A stretch of DNA of 64,000 bases, from assembly GCF_002482385.1 (NCBI RefSeq), contig NZ_DLFW01000002.1, positions 576,213 to 640,212 of the forward strand. The letters run 5' to 3'. Of this stretch, positions 52,605 to 62,442 are shown piece after piece. Position numbers and translations under genes: made by a program. This DNA is from Dysgonomonas sp. UBA7710. GTDB taxonomy: Bacteria; Bacteroidota; Bacteroidia; Bacteroidales; Dysgonomonadaceae. Below the pieces are notes generated by a model. It had not been told where the DNA came from. It ran no database searches and saw only the letters and a list, made by a program, of their open reading frames with translations. Positions within the stretch are counted from its first letter, which is position 1, and each line of letters begins with the position of its first letter.

Positions 52605-54092
52605 ATGGAAAAATATATCTTATCGTTCGATGCAGGAACTACGAGTTCAAGAGCTATAGTCTTTGACCATAAGGGTGAAATATGCTCTGTTGCACAAAAG
52701 GAATTTCCACAGATATTTCCACAAAGCGGATGGGTAGAGCACAACCCGCATGAAATATGGGCTTCGCAGGCTGCTGTAGCGGCTGAAGCAATTACTAAAA
52801 TCGGCATCAACGGTACTAATATTGCAGCGATAGGAATCACCAATCAGCGTGAAACAACGATTGTATGGGACAGGGAAACGGGAGAGCCTGTCTATAATGC
52901 AATTGTGTGGCAGGATAGGCGGACATCCGAATATTGCGATAAGCTGAAAAACGAAGGACTTCTGCCTTATATTAAAGACAAGACCGGATTGATTGTAGAC
53001 GCGTATTTCAGTGCAACAAAAGTGAAGTGGATACTGGATAATGTGGAAGGTGCCAGAGCAAAAGCCAAGAAAGGCCAACTGGTATTCGGCACTGTAGATA
53101 CCTGGATTGTCTGGCAACTGACCAGAGGGGAAGTACATGCCACTGACGTTTCCAATGCTTCACGCACGATGCTGTACAATATTCATACGCTGGAATGGGA
53201 TGATGATTTGCTGAAGCTGTTTAATATCCCTAAAAGTATGATGCCGAGAGTATATGCTTCGAGCGAAGTTTACGGACATACCAAGACCACAATCTTCGCG
53301 TCTAAAGTACCGATTGCAGGTATTGCCGGAGATCAGCAGGCTGCACTGTTCGGGCAGATGTGTGTAGATACCGGTATGGTGAAGAACACATACGGTACAG
53401 GCTGTTTTATCCTGATGAATACCGGAGAAAAACCGGTAGCATCGAAAAATAATCTGGTAACAACTATCGGATGGCAAATTGACGGAAAAACGACTTATGC
53501 GCTTGAAGGAAGTATATTTGTGGGAGGTGCTATCGTTCAGTGGTTACGCGACGGCCTTAAAATAATCAGTTCCTCTTCCGAAATAGAGCAGCTGGCTATG
53601 CAGGTACCTGACAACGGTGATGTGTATTTTGTTCCTGCCCTGACTGGTCTGGGTGCTCCATACTGGGATCAGTATGCACGCGGAACGATTGTCGGAATAT
53701 CGAGGGGTACAACTGCTGCTCATATTGCACGTGCAGCACTTGAAGGTATTGCATATCAGTCGATGGATGTTATTAACGCTATGATTCTGGATGCAGGAGT
53801 TGGACTTAAAGAGCTGCGGGTAGATGGTGGTGCTGCAAAAAATGATTTGTTAATGCAATTCCAGGCAAATGTACTTGGGCAAACGGTAATTCGTCCGCAA
53901 ACAACAGAAACTACAGCTTTAGGCGCAGCCTATCTGGCAGGATTGGCTGTCGGCTTCTGGGAAAATATTGAAGAAGTGAAAAAACAATGGCATGCAGATG
54001 CCAGATTTGAAGCTGATCCGAAAGTGGATATGCATCTGGCTAAGAGAAAGTGGTCTGAAGCGATATACCGTGCACAAAGCTGGATAAAATAA
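52605..54092 (+). CDS. glpK: Glycerol kinase
   Basis: The 495-residue FGGY kinase phosphorylates glycerol. Motifs: [61 protein letters not shown], and the sugar-binding [16 protein letters not shown]. The length is exactly typical. The start is the ATG at 52605, matching the family N-terminus; a longer frame upstream overlaps glpD and is not used. It is coupled with glpF 53 bases on. Confidence 0.97.
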   Translation: MEKYILSFDAGTTSSRAIVFDHKGEICSVAQKEFPQIFPQSGWVEHNPHEIWASQAAVAAEAITKIGINGTNIAAIGITNQRETTIVWDRETGEPVYNAIVWQDRRTSEYCDKLKNEGLLPYIKDKTGLIVDAYFSATKVKWILDNVEGARAKAKKGQLVFGTVDTWIVWQLTRGEVHATDVSNASRTMLYNIHTLEWDDDLLKLFNIPKSMMPRVYASSEVYGHTKTTIFASKVPIAGIAGDQQAALFGQMCVDTGMVKNTYGTGCFILMNTGEKPVASKNNLVTTIGWQIDGKTTYALEGSIFVGGAIVQWLRDGLKIISSSSEIEQLAMQVPDNGDVYFVPALTGLGAPYWDQYARGTIVGISRGTTAAHIARAALEGIAYQSMDVINAMILDAGVGLKELRVDGGAAKNDLLMQFQANVLGQTVIRPQTTETTALGAAYLAGLAVGFWENIEEVKKQWHADARFEADPKVDMHLAKRKWSEAIYRAQSWIK

Positions 54093-54145
54093 GGGTATAT
54101 CCGCCACAATGTAAGACCAATCTAAATCTAAAATAATACGATACC

Positions 54146-54841
54146 ATGGGAAAAGACATACTATTCGAGTTTATAGGCACAGCCATACTTATACTGTTCG
54201 GTGCTGGTGTGTGCGCGAATGTTTCCCTTAAAAAGACATTAGGAAACGGTGCAGGATGGGGGGTGATTGCTTTCGGCTGGGGATTTGCAGTGTTTGTCGG
54301 AGCATTTATTTCATCTCCGTATTCGGGAGGGCATCTGAATCCGGCACTTACTATCGGACTGGCTGTTGCCGGGAGTTTCAAAGGCAATATCGCAGGTTAT
54401 ATTATTGCTCAGATTCTGGGGGCAATTGTGGGGGCCAGCCTTGTATACCTTATGTATAAACCGCATTTCGATGCGGAAGAAAACCCCGATGCCAAGAAAG
54501 GAGTATTTTGCACCGGGCCTGCTATCAGAGCGTACTTCTATAATTTCATGAGCGAAGTCATAGGTACGTTCGCCCTTGTATTCGGAATCCTGATGGTCGG
54601 CGGGGCTGAAATAGCCGGGCCTTTGCCTGTATCATTATTGATAGTCGCCATCGGTATGTCATTGGGCGGAACCACAGGTTACGCCATAAACCCTGCACGT
54701 GATTTGGGGCCGCGTATAGCTCATGCCATATTGCCTATCAAAGGCAAAAGGGACAGCGATTGGGCATACTCGTGGATACCCGTTCTGGGGCCTGTCGTCG
54801 GTGCTGTCCTGGCGGCATTGCTTTATCTGGTGGTGAAATAG
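54146..54841 (+). CDS. glpF: Glycerol uptake facilitator (aquaglyceroporin)
   Basis: The 231-residue MIP channel has six helices and both NPA-type selectivity motifs, GGHLNPALTIGLAV and GYAINPARDLGPR. The Asp after the second NPAR motif and the Gly-rich helix crossing fit a GlpF rather than a water-only aquaporin. It follows glpK by 53 bases, so glycerol enters, is trapped by the kinase and oxidised by GlpD. A 98-base gap then leads to the phosphatase gene, without a visible promoter. Confidence 0.95.
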   Translation: MGKDILFEFIGTAILILFGAGVCANVSLKKTLGNGAGWGVIAFGWGFAVFVGAFISSPYSGGHLNPALTIGLAVAGSFKGNIAGYIIAQILGAIVGASLVYLMYKPHFDAEENPDAKKGVFCTGPAIRAYFYNFMSEVIGTFALVFGILMVGGAEIAGPLPVSLLIVAIGMSLGGTTGYAINPARDLGPRIAHAILPIKGKRDSDWAYSWIPVLGPVVGAVLAALLYLVVK

Positions 54842-54939
54842 TCATTTCTTCTAATCTGCTAATGTGAAATCCAAAAACATATACAAATTCGAATAATCAG
54901 AGAAAAAACAAGTACTAACCCTTTCTAAATTTATTTATT

Positions 54940-55893
54940 ATGAAAAAAAACAGTTTTTTTCGTAAGGCCCTATGCCTTACGGTAGTGATCCTTTTTACTT
55001 CGTCGTTTGCTCTCACAGCCCAGACTTACCGTTATATCAAGGGATGGCCGAAAGAGGCTAACGACCGTATAGAGAGTTTCTTAAACTCTACAATAACAAT
55101 GAAAGAACGTAAAGTGGCCATCTTTGATTGTGATGGTACATTGTTTGGCCAGGTTCCTTACTATCTTGCCGATGAAGCTCTTTATTCATATGCAAAGAAA
55201 ACATATGGTAACAGGACGGATAAGGAAGCAAAAGATAAAATGGCTATAGTAGACGATATGCTTCATGGAAAAGACAATGTAGGTATAGCCTACGTACAGA
55301 AACGTGTGAAGTTTTTCGCAGGACTTTCCCCAGAAGAGATATCCAATATCGGTAACGATTGTTACCATGAAAAATTTCAGGGTAAATTCTATCCCGAAAT
55401 GAAAGAATTTCTTGCTAATCTGGAAGAATACGGCATCGAGATCTGGGTGCTGACCGCTTCTCCCGAATACTTGTATCAACGTTTTGTGAATGAGCAGCTG
55501 GGTATTCCGGTAGATCGCATTATCGGCGTAAAATCGGCTGTAAGAGACGGTAAAACGACAGATGAACTGGTGTTGCCTACTCCTCAGGACTGGGGGAAAG
55601 CCGAAACAATCCATACATTTATCAAGGCTCGTCCGATAATTGTTGGAGGTAACAGTCGCGGAGATATGGAAATGATGGATGAATCGGTTGGCCTTAAGCT
55701 GATGGTTAATCCTGACAATGTAAAAATAGAAAAAGAGCATGCCGGCAAGATGGAGGGCATGACCGTAAAACAATACTGGGACAAAGATTCTAACGCCGTA
55801 ATCGTATATTGCAATGACGTACCTGAAGGAAACCATACGTATGTAACTCAGGAATGGGGAACGAAGGCAAATAAAACCAATAAAAAGCAATAA
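54940..55893 (+). CDS. Secreted HAD-family phosphatase in the glp operon
   Basis: The 317-residue protein has a long signal peptide (hydrophobic LCLTVVILFTSSFALTAQ, cleavage near residue 29) and a HAD core: motif I FDCDGTLFG, motif II WVLTASPEYLYQRF, and a late acidic motif with GGNSRGDMEMMDES. It acts in the periplasm and resembles phosphoserine-phosphatase-like HADs. Its position suggests removal of phosphate from glycerol phosphate or a similar ester, so that GlpF can take up glycerol. The porin follows two bases after its stop. Confidence 0.87.
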   Translation: MKKNSFFRKALCLTVVILFTSSFALTAQTYRYIKGWPKEANDRIESFLNSTITMKERKVAIFDCDGTLFGQVPYYLADEALYSYAKKTYGNRTDKEAKDKMAIVDDMLHGKDNVGIAYVQKRVKFFAGLSPEEISNIGNDCYHEKFQGKFYPEMKEFLANLEEYGIEIWVLTASPEYLYQRFVNEQLGIPVDRIIGVKSAVRDGKTTDELVLPTPQDWGKAETIHTFIKARPIIVGGNSRGDMEMMDESVGLKLMVNPDNVKIEKEHAGKMEGMTVKQYWDKDSNAVIVYCNDVPEGNHTYVTQEWGTKANKTNKKQ

Positions 55894-55895
55894 TT

Positions 55896-57068
55896 ATGTT
55901 TACCCGTAGATTGAGTGTTGCTTTAGCTTCGTTGTTGCTGGGATTTATATCTTTGTCGGCTCAGTCGGTAGACGTAAAGGTCGGAGATGAAACAATAAAA
56001 ATTACTCCTATGGGGCGTTTCTACTTTGATGGGGCTATGTACCTTGACGATGAAACCGATTTGGGTAATGGCGTGGCATTGACAGACCTTCGTCTGGGTC
56101 TGAAAGCAAAATACAAGATGTTCGATATAAAGGCGGATATTGGGTTTGCAGGGGGGAAGATAGGTCCGAAGGATATTTTCCTGCAATACAATCTGGGAAA
56201 ATCGTCATATATTCGTGGAGGTCACTTTGCCGAACCTTTCGGTATCGACCATATGGAAAGTTCTGCAAATATTAAGTTCATCACGGCTAATGCCACTTCC
56301 TTTGCCTTCTCACCGGGAAGAAAAGTAGGGGTGGAATATATAGGATGGAATAAATATATGTGGATAGGTGGCGGTGTTTTTGGGGATGGGGATGCGATGA
56401 GCAACTCTGTAGAAGGCGATGATGGTTATGCCGTGACAGGGCGTTGGGTATTCAATCCTATCCGTCAGGAAGGAAAGATATTTCATATTGGTTTGGCCGG
56501 GTCTTATCGCAAGGCTGATGCCAGCGGATACGATGCTGATGGCAATCAGAAACCAAAGACAATAGGCTATAGTAGTTCATTGATTACCAATGTTGAAAAG
56601 CGTAAATTCTTAAATGCACCTATTACTAATGCCGATTTTCAGGCAAAATATGCGGTTGAGTTGATCGGAGCTTATGGCCCGGTACATCTTCAGGCAGAGT
56701 ATTTCCACAGCAATGTGGAACGAAAAGACGATCTTCCGGCCTATAAGGCTAGTGGTGCATATGCCCAGATTGGCTTTCTGGCGATAGGCGGTAATTATAC
56801 ATATTCTTCGTCGTGGGCAAGAATGGGGACTCCTAAGCCTAAATCACTGGAATTGGCGTTGAGGTATAACTATACAGACCTTAATGATAAAAATTCAGGG
56901 ATTAACGGTGGACGGATGAGTGACTGGACGTTTGCTGCCAATTATTACCTGAATAAGTATATAATGTTCAGGCTCGATTATTCGAATGTTTCTTTGGGAA
57001 ACAATAATCCTCTTGCCGCAGGTGAAAATATAAATGCGATACAAGCCAGACTACAAGTAGTCTTCTAG
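55896..57068 (+). CDS. Phosphate-selective-type outer-membrane porin
   Basis: The 390-residue protein has a signal peptide (ending LSAQS) and a 16-strand-like barrel pattern: MGRFYFDGAMYLDDETDLGN, LRLGLKAKYKMFDIKADIGF, SSYIRGGHFAEPFGIDHMES, and the closing NAIQARLQVVF with terminal Phe. The family is the OprP/OprO type seen in Bacteroidota. As the last gene of the glp operon, it probably admits phosphorylated or neutral glycerol compounds across the outer membrane. A terminator follows. Confidence 0.87.
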   Translation: MFTRRLSVALASLLLGFISLSAQSVDVKVGDETIKITPMGRFYFDGAMYLDDETDLGNGVALTDLRLGLKAKYKMFDIKADIGFAGGKIGPKDIFLQYNLGKSSYIRGGHFAEPFGIDHMESSANIKFITANATSFAFSPGRKVGVEYIGWNKYMWIGGGVFGDGDAMSNSVEGDDGYAVTGRWVFNPIRQEGKIFHIGLAGSYRKADASGYDADGNQKPKTIGYSSSLITNVEKRKFLNAPITNADFQAKYAVELIGAYGPVHLQAEYFHSNVERKDDLPAYKASGAYAQIGFLAIGGNYTYSSSWARMGTPKPKSLELALRYNYTDLNDKNSGINGGRMSDWTFAANYYLNKYIMFRLDYSNVSLGNNNPLAAGENINAIQARLQVVF

Positions 57069-57088
57069 CCTTAATAGTTGTAAAGAGA

Positions 57089-57126
57089 AGCGGGAGAGCA
57101 TTTTGATGCCCTCCCGCTTTGTTTTT
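57089..57126. terminator. Terminator between the porin and the epimerase gene
   Basis: AGCGGGAG (57089-57096) and CTCCCGCT (57111-57118) with an inner GCA/TGC pair form a bulged hairpin followed by TTGTTTTTT. It sits between convergent genes and may serve both. Confidence 0.8.
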
Positions 57127-57139
57127 TGCAATATCAGGA

Positions 57140-58282
57140 TTATTTCTTTACAGAAAATTTGAATATTGTTTCACTCTGATATTTTTCTCCCGGACGGAGT
57201 GTAGTTGTCGGCCAGTCTTTTTTGTTAGGAGTATCAGGATATTTCTGAGTCTCAAGACATACGGCTGTGCGATGTTGGTAAACAATTCCCTTTTTCCCTT
57301 TATCTGTGCCTTCCATGAAGTTACCTGCATAGAACTGCATTCCCGGCTCGGTGGTATATACGTCTAATACGATACCAGTTTTAGGAGATTCCAATGTAGC
57401 AGCAACTTTGTTGATGTCACCTCCTGTATTTAATACCCAGTTGTGGTCGTATCCTTTACCGTTTACCAGTTGAATAAAAGATGCGTCGTCGATTCTTGAA
57501 CCGATAGCAGTCGGTGTGCGGAAGTCCATTGGTGTACCTTCTACGGTAAGGATTTCGCCGGTAGTCATGAATGTAGAATCAATTGGAGTATATTGATCTG
57601 CATGCAATGTCAGCAGCCAGTCTGTATTTTTAGAAGTTGGGTCGCCATCCATATTGAAATATGAATGGTTAGTCAGATTCACTACAGTCGGTTTGTCTGT
57701 TTCGGCTTCATATTTTATCTGAAGAGCGTTGTCGTCGCCAAGAATATAGGTTACTTTTACATTCAGGTTGCCGGGGAAGCCTTCTTCTCCGTCTTTCGAT
57801 AGATAGGTTAGTTCCAATACATTGTCGGCCGCAAGTTTAGCATCGAAAATTACGGTGTGGAATCCTTTGTCGCCACCATGCAGAGTGTGTCCGAAGTTAT
57901 TCTTTGGTAAATCATATTTTACATCATCGATTTGGAATGTACCATTTCCGATACGGTTACCGTAACGTCCGATAATAGCACCATAGTTAGATGGTACATT
58001 GATGTAATCCTGAATAGAGTCGAATCCCAATACGACATCTTTCTTGTTTCCGTCTTTATCCGGAACCATAATAGAAACGATACGGCCTCCGAGGTTTGTT
58101 ATACAAACTTCCATTCCTCCGGGATTTGTAAGTACGTACAAATCTGTTTTCTTTCCATTGACTTCCGTTTCAAAGTTCTTTTTATCCAAGCCTGATTCCG
58201 TAAGTTTTCCTACAGGGGCTTTTTCATTACATCCTACAAAAAGCAGGCTGGCAGCGATTGCTGCAAAAAACATTCTTTTCAT
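57140..58282 (-). CDS. galM: Aldose 1-epimerase, lipoprotein form
   Basis: The 380-residue enzyme interconverts sugar anomers. The lipoprotein signal MKRMFFAAIAASLLFVGCNE places it on a membrane facing the periplasm. The fold motifs are PSNYGAIIGRYGNRIGNGTF, LHGGDKGFHTVIFDA, VVNLTNHSYFNMDGDP (catalytic His) and YDHNWVLNTGGD, with CLETQKYPDTPN near the end. It is 9 bases downstream of the GH43 stop on the same strand, suggesting joint action on released pentoses or galactose. Confidence 0.93.
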   Translation of the reverse strand: MKRMFFAAIAASLLFVGCNEKAPVGKLTESGLDKKNFETEVNGKKTDLYVLTNPGGMEVCITNLGGRIVSIMVPDKDGNKKDVVLGFDSIQDYINVPSNYGAIIGRYGNRIGNGTFQIDDVKYDLPKNNFGHTLHGGDKGFHTVIFDAKLAADNVLELTYLSKDGEEGFPGNLNVKVTYILGDDNALQIKYEAETDKPTVVNLTNHSYFNMDGDPTSKNTDWLLTLHADQYTPIDSTFMTTGEILTVEGTPMDFRTPTAIGSRIDDASFIQLVNGKGYDHNWVLNTGGDINKVAATLESPKTGIVLDVYTTEPGMQFYAGNFMEGTDKGKKGIVYQHRTAVCLETQKYPDTPNKKDWPTTTLRPGEKYQSETIFKFSVKK

Positions 58283-58291
58283 AATTTACTT

Positions 58292-59287
58292 TTATTTTAA
58301 TGAGTTAATTTCTACACCTTCATTTGTAATCACTACGGGCTTGATATAACCGTTTTCGTCAAAGTGCATTTCGTCTATGCACGTTACGCGATGATTTCCA
58401 TCTGTTTCTGTCAGCGGGCGACGGTGATATACGATATAGTATTTATCTGATTTGGGTTCGTGGATCACAGAGTGATGTCCTGCACCCCTGCCAATATTCG
58501 GATCTTGTTGCAGTATTTTACCTATACGTTTGAATGGTCCGAACGGACTATCGGCAATGGCGTATGCCACACTATAATCGGGACCGGTCCATCCGCCTTC
58601 CGACCACATAAAATAATATTTACCGTCTTTGATAAACATAAACGGGCCTTCTACATAGTTTTCGGGAGTTACTTCCTTATACATCGTCCCGTCTTCGAAT
58701 GGGACAATACCGGTAAAGTCATCCTTTAATTTGGCAACATTACAATGTTTCCATCCTCCATAATATATATAATAACTACCGTCTTTATCTTTAAAGACAA
58801 ATTGGTCGATAGGCTGCGCTCCATTATAGAACTTGTCGATAAGGGGTTTCCCGATATAATCTTTAAAAGGGCCTTCGGGTTTATCAGCAACGGCGATTCC
58901 TATACCTCCGTATTCGTTATCATTCTGAATATCATTTCCGCCAAAGAGCAGGAAATATTTGTTATCCTTTTTGATTATGGCCGGAGCCCATAAAGCTCTT
59001 TTAACCCATTTTACGGCTGATGTGTCAATTATGCGTTCGTGTTTAGTCCAATTAACCAAATCGGAAGATGAGAATGCGTCCATAAAGACCTGCTCATCGT
59101 ACGGAGCGGAGTAAGTTGGATAAATCCAATATTGGTTGTCGAAAATAATACCTTCCGGGTCGGCGTACCATCCTTCAAATATCGGATTCCCGGATGTTTC
59201 TTTAACACTTTGGGTTGATTGCTTGTTTTGGGCACAAGCTTGCATTGCAAGAATACTTACAATGATTAGGAGTAAATTGTTTTTCAT
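58292..59287 (-). CDS. Glycoside hydrolase family 43 lipoprotein
   Basis: The 331-residue protein has a lipoprotein-like signal (LLLIIVSILAMQACAQ, cysteine near residue 17) and a five-bladed propeller of the GH43 type: GNPIFEGWYADPEGIIFDNQ, KRALWAPAIIKKDNKYFLLFG, YVEGPFMFIKDGKYYFMWSE with catalytic Asp/Glu positions, and GRGAGHHSVIHEPKSDKYYI. Members act on arabinan or xylan side chains. It starts at the ATG at 59287; four codons upstream are in frame but not used. The epimerase is the next gene. Confidence 0.9.
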   Translation of the reverse strand: MKNNLLLIIVSILAMQACAQNKQSTQSVKETSGNPIFEGWYADPEGIIFDNQYWIYPTYSAPYDEQVFMDAFSSSDLVNWTKHERIIDTSAVKWVKRALWAPAIIKKDNKYFLLFGGNDIQNDNEYGGIGIAVADKPEGPFKDYIGKPLIDKFYNGAQPIDQFVFKDKDGSYYIYYGGWKHCNVAKLKDDFTGIVPFEDGTMYKEVTPENYVEGPFMFIKDGKYYFMWSEGGWTGPDYSVAYAIADSPFGPFKRIGKILQQDPNIGRGAGHHSVIHEPKSDKYYIVYHRRPLTETDGNHRVTCIDEMHFDENGYIKPVVITNEGVEINSLK

Positions 59288-59386
59288 TGAAAAAATCACT
59301 TTTTTGTTAATGACCTATAAAAATAGGAATAATTTCAAATTAAAATGTTCTATTTTTGAATATTTTGATTTTTGTTGTTAATAAAC

Positions 59387-59394
59387 TATCTTTG
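59387..59394 (+). promoter_or_regulatory. -7 box for the polyprenyl synthetase gene
   Basis: TATCTTTG, 75 bases before the ATG at 59470. Confidence 0.55.
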
Positions 59395-59469
59395 CTAGAG
59401 TGCTCGAATAAAAGAAAAGGTTCTCCGTCTCATAGAATATTAATTGTAATTATAAATAACTACAGATCA

Positions 59470-60450
59470 ATGAAGAAGTCCCTATATAACTTCGATGAGG
59501 TTTTAGATATTGTAAATGCTCGAATCACCCGGATAAATTATAAGAATAAGCCACAGTCACTTTTTGACCCTATAACTTATATCCTTTCTCTGGGTGGGAA
59601 ACGGGTTCGCCCTGCTTTGGCCCTTATGTCATATAATTTATATAAAGAGGATGTGGAACGGGTTATCCCTATAGCGCTGGCTATAGAGGTATTTCACAAT
59701 TTTACTCTTCTGCATGACGATCTTATGGACAGGGCCGGTATGCGCAGAGGTAAACCGACGGTTCATATTAAATGGAATGATAATACGGCCGTACTGTCGG
59801 GTGATGCAATGCTTATTGAGGCATATAAGGAAATAGCAAAAACAGAACCGGAGCAATTGCCTCGTGTGTTGGACCTGTTTTCTGAAACCGCAACAGAAAT
59901 ATGTTGTGGGCAACAATACGATATGGAGTTTGAACAACGGTTGGATGTTACCATTCCGGAATATCTGGAAATGATACGGCTGAAGACAGCAGTATTGTTA
60001 GGTTGTGCCTTAAAGGAAGGAGCTATTGTGGCAGGCGCTTCGGATGCAGATGCGGACAATCTGTATGATTTCGGGATAAATGTCGGTCTGGGATTTCAGT
60101 TGAGGGACGATTTGCTCGATGTATACGGAAACAGTGAAAGTTTCGGTAAGAAAATTGGCGGCGACATACTTTGTAATAAGAAGACATTCCTGTTAATTAC
60201 GGCATTAACCGAGCCATTGACCAGAAAAGAGTTGCTGACATGGATAGATAAAACGGATTTTGAGGAAAATAAAAAAATAGAAGCAGTAACTAAGATATAT
60301 GATAAGCTTGACTTGAAAACAAAGTCTGAAAATCTTATCAGTGAGTATTATGAGAAAGCAGTAGGCTGTCTGGATAAAGTCAGTATAAGTGATGATAGAA
60401 AGACAGAATTGCATAAATTAGCGAAAAATCTGACGTCCCGAATATCTTGA
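59470..60450 (+). CDS. Polyprenyl synthetase family protein
   Basis: The 326-residue enzyme condenses isopentenyl diphosphate with allylic diphosphates, feeding quinones or undecaprenyl carriers. It has the two Asp-rich motifs: LLHDDLMDRAGMRRG and FQLRDDLLDVYGNSE, with LSLGGKRVRPALALMSYNLY before the first. I start at ATG 59470; the longer frame adds 38 residues unlike the family. It leads a unit with the following unknown gene (27 bases) and the TatD gene. Confidence 0.93.
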   Translation: MKKSLYNFDEVLDIVNARITRINYKNKPQSLFDPITYILSLGGKRVRPALALMSYNLYKEDVERVIPIALAIEVFHNFTLLHDDLMDRAGMRRGKPTVHIKWNDNTAVLSGDAMLIEAYKEIAKTEPEQLPRVLDLFSETATEICCGQQYDMEFEQRLDVTIPEYLEMIRLKTAVLLGCALKEGAIVAGASDADADNLYDFGINVGLGFQLRDDLLDVYGNSESFGKKIGGDILCNKKTFLLITALTEPLTRKELLTWIDKTDFEENKKIEAVTKIYDKLDLKTKSENLISEYYEKAVGCLDKVSISDDRKTELHKLAKNLTSRIS

Positions 60451-60477
60451 ATTTTTAAATTTTAACCCTTAACTACT

Positions 60478-61185
60478 ATGCCGTATCGTCGTTTGCCAAA
60501 TACAGATAATGCACGAATAAAGGCGTTGAAAGCAGCAATTGAAAAGCATAATTCCCTTTTCGGGCAAGGTGTTATATCTCTTGATATCCGCAGAATGGAA
60601 CTGATGCTGCGTAATTTTGAAAATGCACAGCTTCGTTACCGTGATAGCCTTGAGACGCAGGCTGCATCGAATAGGAAATTTCAGAAACTGGTGAAGAATG
60701 CCAGACTGTATATATCGCATTTTATACAGGTTATGAATTTGTGCGTTATCCGTAACGAAATAAAAAAAGAGCAGAAGCAACTTTATAATATCGATCCGGA
60801 TAATTTCACGGTACCCGATTTAACGAGTAATGATGCATTACTATATTGGGGAGATAGTCTTATGAAGGGAGAGCAAGCCAGATTGGGGCAAGGAGGGGCT
60901 CCTATTTACAATCCTACTATTGCGAGGGTAAACGTAGCCTTTTCGCAATTTAAGGATGCCTATTTTAATCAAAAAACATATCAGAATACAACTTCACGCC
61001 AGTTGGACGTACTTGGTGAACAAAGGGAAGATATAGATAATGTCTTGTCTACGTTATGGAACCAGATAGAATCGGCTTTTGCAAATCTTCCAGCTAAAGA
61101 ACGTTTAGAAAGATGTAAGGAATACGGGGTTGTGTATTATCTGAGAAAAGACGAAAAAGAGAAAGAAAATCGTGAAAATAATTGA
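60478..61185 (+). CDS. Conserved hypothetical protein before tatD
   Basis: The 235-residue protein is not familiar as a named family. It is soluble and mostly alpha-helical with long amphipathic runs (ARIKALKAAIEKHNSLFGQG, RNFENAQLRYRDSLETQAAS, IYNPTIARVNVAFSQFKDAY). It resembles Bacteroidota proteins of four-helix-bundle type, with some similarity in character to cytoplasmic stress proteins. It overlaps the TatD gene by 14 bases and has a charged C-terminal end (DEKEKENRENN). Confidence 0.7.
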   Translation: MPYRRLPNTDNARIKALKAAIEKHNSLFGQGVISLDIRRMELMLRNFENAQLRYRDSLETQAASNRKFQKLVKNARLYISHFIQVMNLCVIRNEIKKEQKQLYNIDPDNFTVPDLTSNDALLYWGDSLMKGEQARLGQGGAPIYNPTIARVNVAFSQFKDAYFNQKTYQNTTSRQLDVLGEQREDIDNVLSTLWNQIESAFANLPAKERLERCKEYGVVYYLRKDEKEKENRENN

Positions 61186-61948
61186 TACTCATTCACATAT
61201 TTATTCCGAAGAATTTGATAACGATATCGAAGAAGTGATTCTGAGAGCAAAACAAGTGGGGGTAGAAAGTATTCTGCTTCCAAATGTAGATGTGGATTCA
61301 ATAGTGCGTCTGCATAGTATAGCCGACAGATATACAGATTATTGCATTCCTATGATGGGGCTGCATCCTACAAGTATAGGTGAGGACTGGCTTTTTCAAT
61401 TAGAAATTATTAAACAACAATTTTCGAAACGTTCCTATATCGCTATTGGTGAAATAGGGCTGGATCTCTATTGGGATAGGACATATGAGAAAGAACAGAG
61501 ACAGGCCTTTGAAGAGCAGCTTCGCTGGAGTATAGAATATGATTTACCGGTAGCAATACATTCACGCGATGCTATATTGGAGTGTGTAGAATGTATTAAG
61601 AATGTAGGCCCTGAAAAGTTGAGAGGGGTATTCCATAGTTTTGGCGGAAGTGAGAACGAGCTAACTGAAATACTTGGATTAGAAAACTTTTTATTGGGAA
61701 TTAACGGAGTTGTTACATTCAAGAATTCCACTCTGTCGGCTGTTCTGAAGCAGACCGATTTGTCAAAAATAATCGTTGAGACCGATTCTCCTTATCTGGC
61801 TCCCGTACCTTATCGGGGTAGGAGAAATGAGTCGTCGTATACAATAAAGGTTGCAGAAAAACTGGCTGAAATATTCGGCCTCAGTTTAAACGAAGTAGGA
61901 GAAATAACAACAGAAAATGCAATAAAACTGTTCGGATTGAAAAAATAA
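61172..61948 (+). CDS. TatD family metal-dependent hydrolase
   Basis: The 258-residue protein has the TatD metal centre: IDTHSHIYSEEFDNDI, IAIGEIGLDLYWDRTYEKEQ, LPVAIHSRDAILECVE, FHSFGGSENELTEILG and KIIVETDSPYLAPVPYRG, RRNESSYTIKVAEKLAE. TatD proteins are 3'-5' exonucleases or DNases acting in DNA quality control. It starts with GTG at 61172 because no ATG is available near the family N-terminus; the overlap with the previous gene suggests translational coupling. Confidence 0.94.
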   Translation: MKIIDTHSHIYSEEFDNDIEEVILRAKQVGVESILLPNVDVDSIVRLHSIADRYTDYCIPMMGLHPTSIGEDWLFQLEIIKQQFSKRSYIAIGEIGLDLYWDRTYEKEQRQAFEEQLRWSIEYDLPVAIHSRDAILECVECIKNVGPEKLRGVFHSFGGSENELTEILGLENFLLGINGVVTFKNSTLSAVLKQTDLSKIIVETDSPYLAPVPYRGRRNESSYTIKVAEKLAEIFGLSLNEVGEITTENAIKLFGLKK

Positions 61949-61951
61949 TTC

Positions 61952-61959
61952 TATCTTTG
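61952..61959 (+). promoter_or_regulatory. -7 box for tRNA-Ser
   Basis: TATCTTTG, an exact consensus match, 22 bases before the tRNA 5' end. Confidence 0.65.
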
Positions 61960-61981
61960 CACCCGCTACAACCAAAAAAAA

Positions 61982-62069
61982 GGAAAGGTGCTCGAGTGGT
62001 TGAAGAGGCACGCCTGGAAAGCGTGTATACCCCTAAAGGGTATCGAGAGTTCGAATCTCTTCCTTTCCG
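61982..62069 (+). tRNA. tRNA-Ser (anticodon GGA)
   Basis: The acceptor stem GGAAAGG pairs with CCTTTCC (62062-62068), with discriminator G at 62069. The anticodon stem CACGC/GCGTG encloses loop CTGGAAA, giving GGA. The long variable arm (TACCC...GGGTA) marks a serine tRNA. T arm GAGAG/CTCTT holds loop TTCGAAT. CCA is not encoded (CAA follows). Confidence 0.97.
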
Positions 62070-62115
62070 CAATAAAAAAATTCGAACAGAATTGCTCGGA
62101 TTATAATAATAACGA

Positions 62116-62394
62116 TTAGAACTTTATGATAGATCTTAATTTGGGCATAATTATATTTCTAACCTCATTTTGCGTCTCATCCGTAGGTTCAATTTGGTAC
62201 TTCTCATAGAGTTCTTTCGCTTTACTATTTATTAATGGTATGATTTCTTCTTGGAGAGATTCTACGTTATTTTTTAGGAATAGAATTTTTTCAGACAAGC
62301 CTTGTAAACCACCTGATGTATTAACACTCTCTTCAATCCTTTCTTTAATGATTAAGTCGCAATATTCAGCTAATTCATTCTTTAAGTTTTCCAT
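62116..62394 (-). CDS. Hypothetical protein at the prophage edge
   Basis: The 92-residue product is predicted to be helical and charged (ENLKNELAEYCDLIIKERIE, SLQEEIIPLINSKAKELYEK). No family is recognised. I use the ATG at 62394, as the six codons upstream begin with TTG. It lies between tRNA-Ser and the broken terminase and may be a prophage accessory gene or a host gene; its base composition is AT-rich. Confidence 0.55.
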   Translation of the reverse strand: MENLKNELAEYCDLIIKERIEESVNTSGGLQGLSEKILFLKNNVESLQEEIIPLINSKAKELYEKYQIEPTDETQNEVRNIIMPKLRSIIKF

Positions 62395-62442
62395 ATTTAT
62401 TTTTTTACTCAAATATACAAAATTATATATTCCCTCTCTTCT

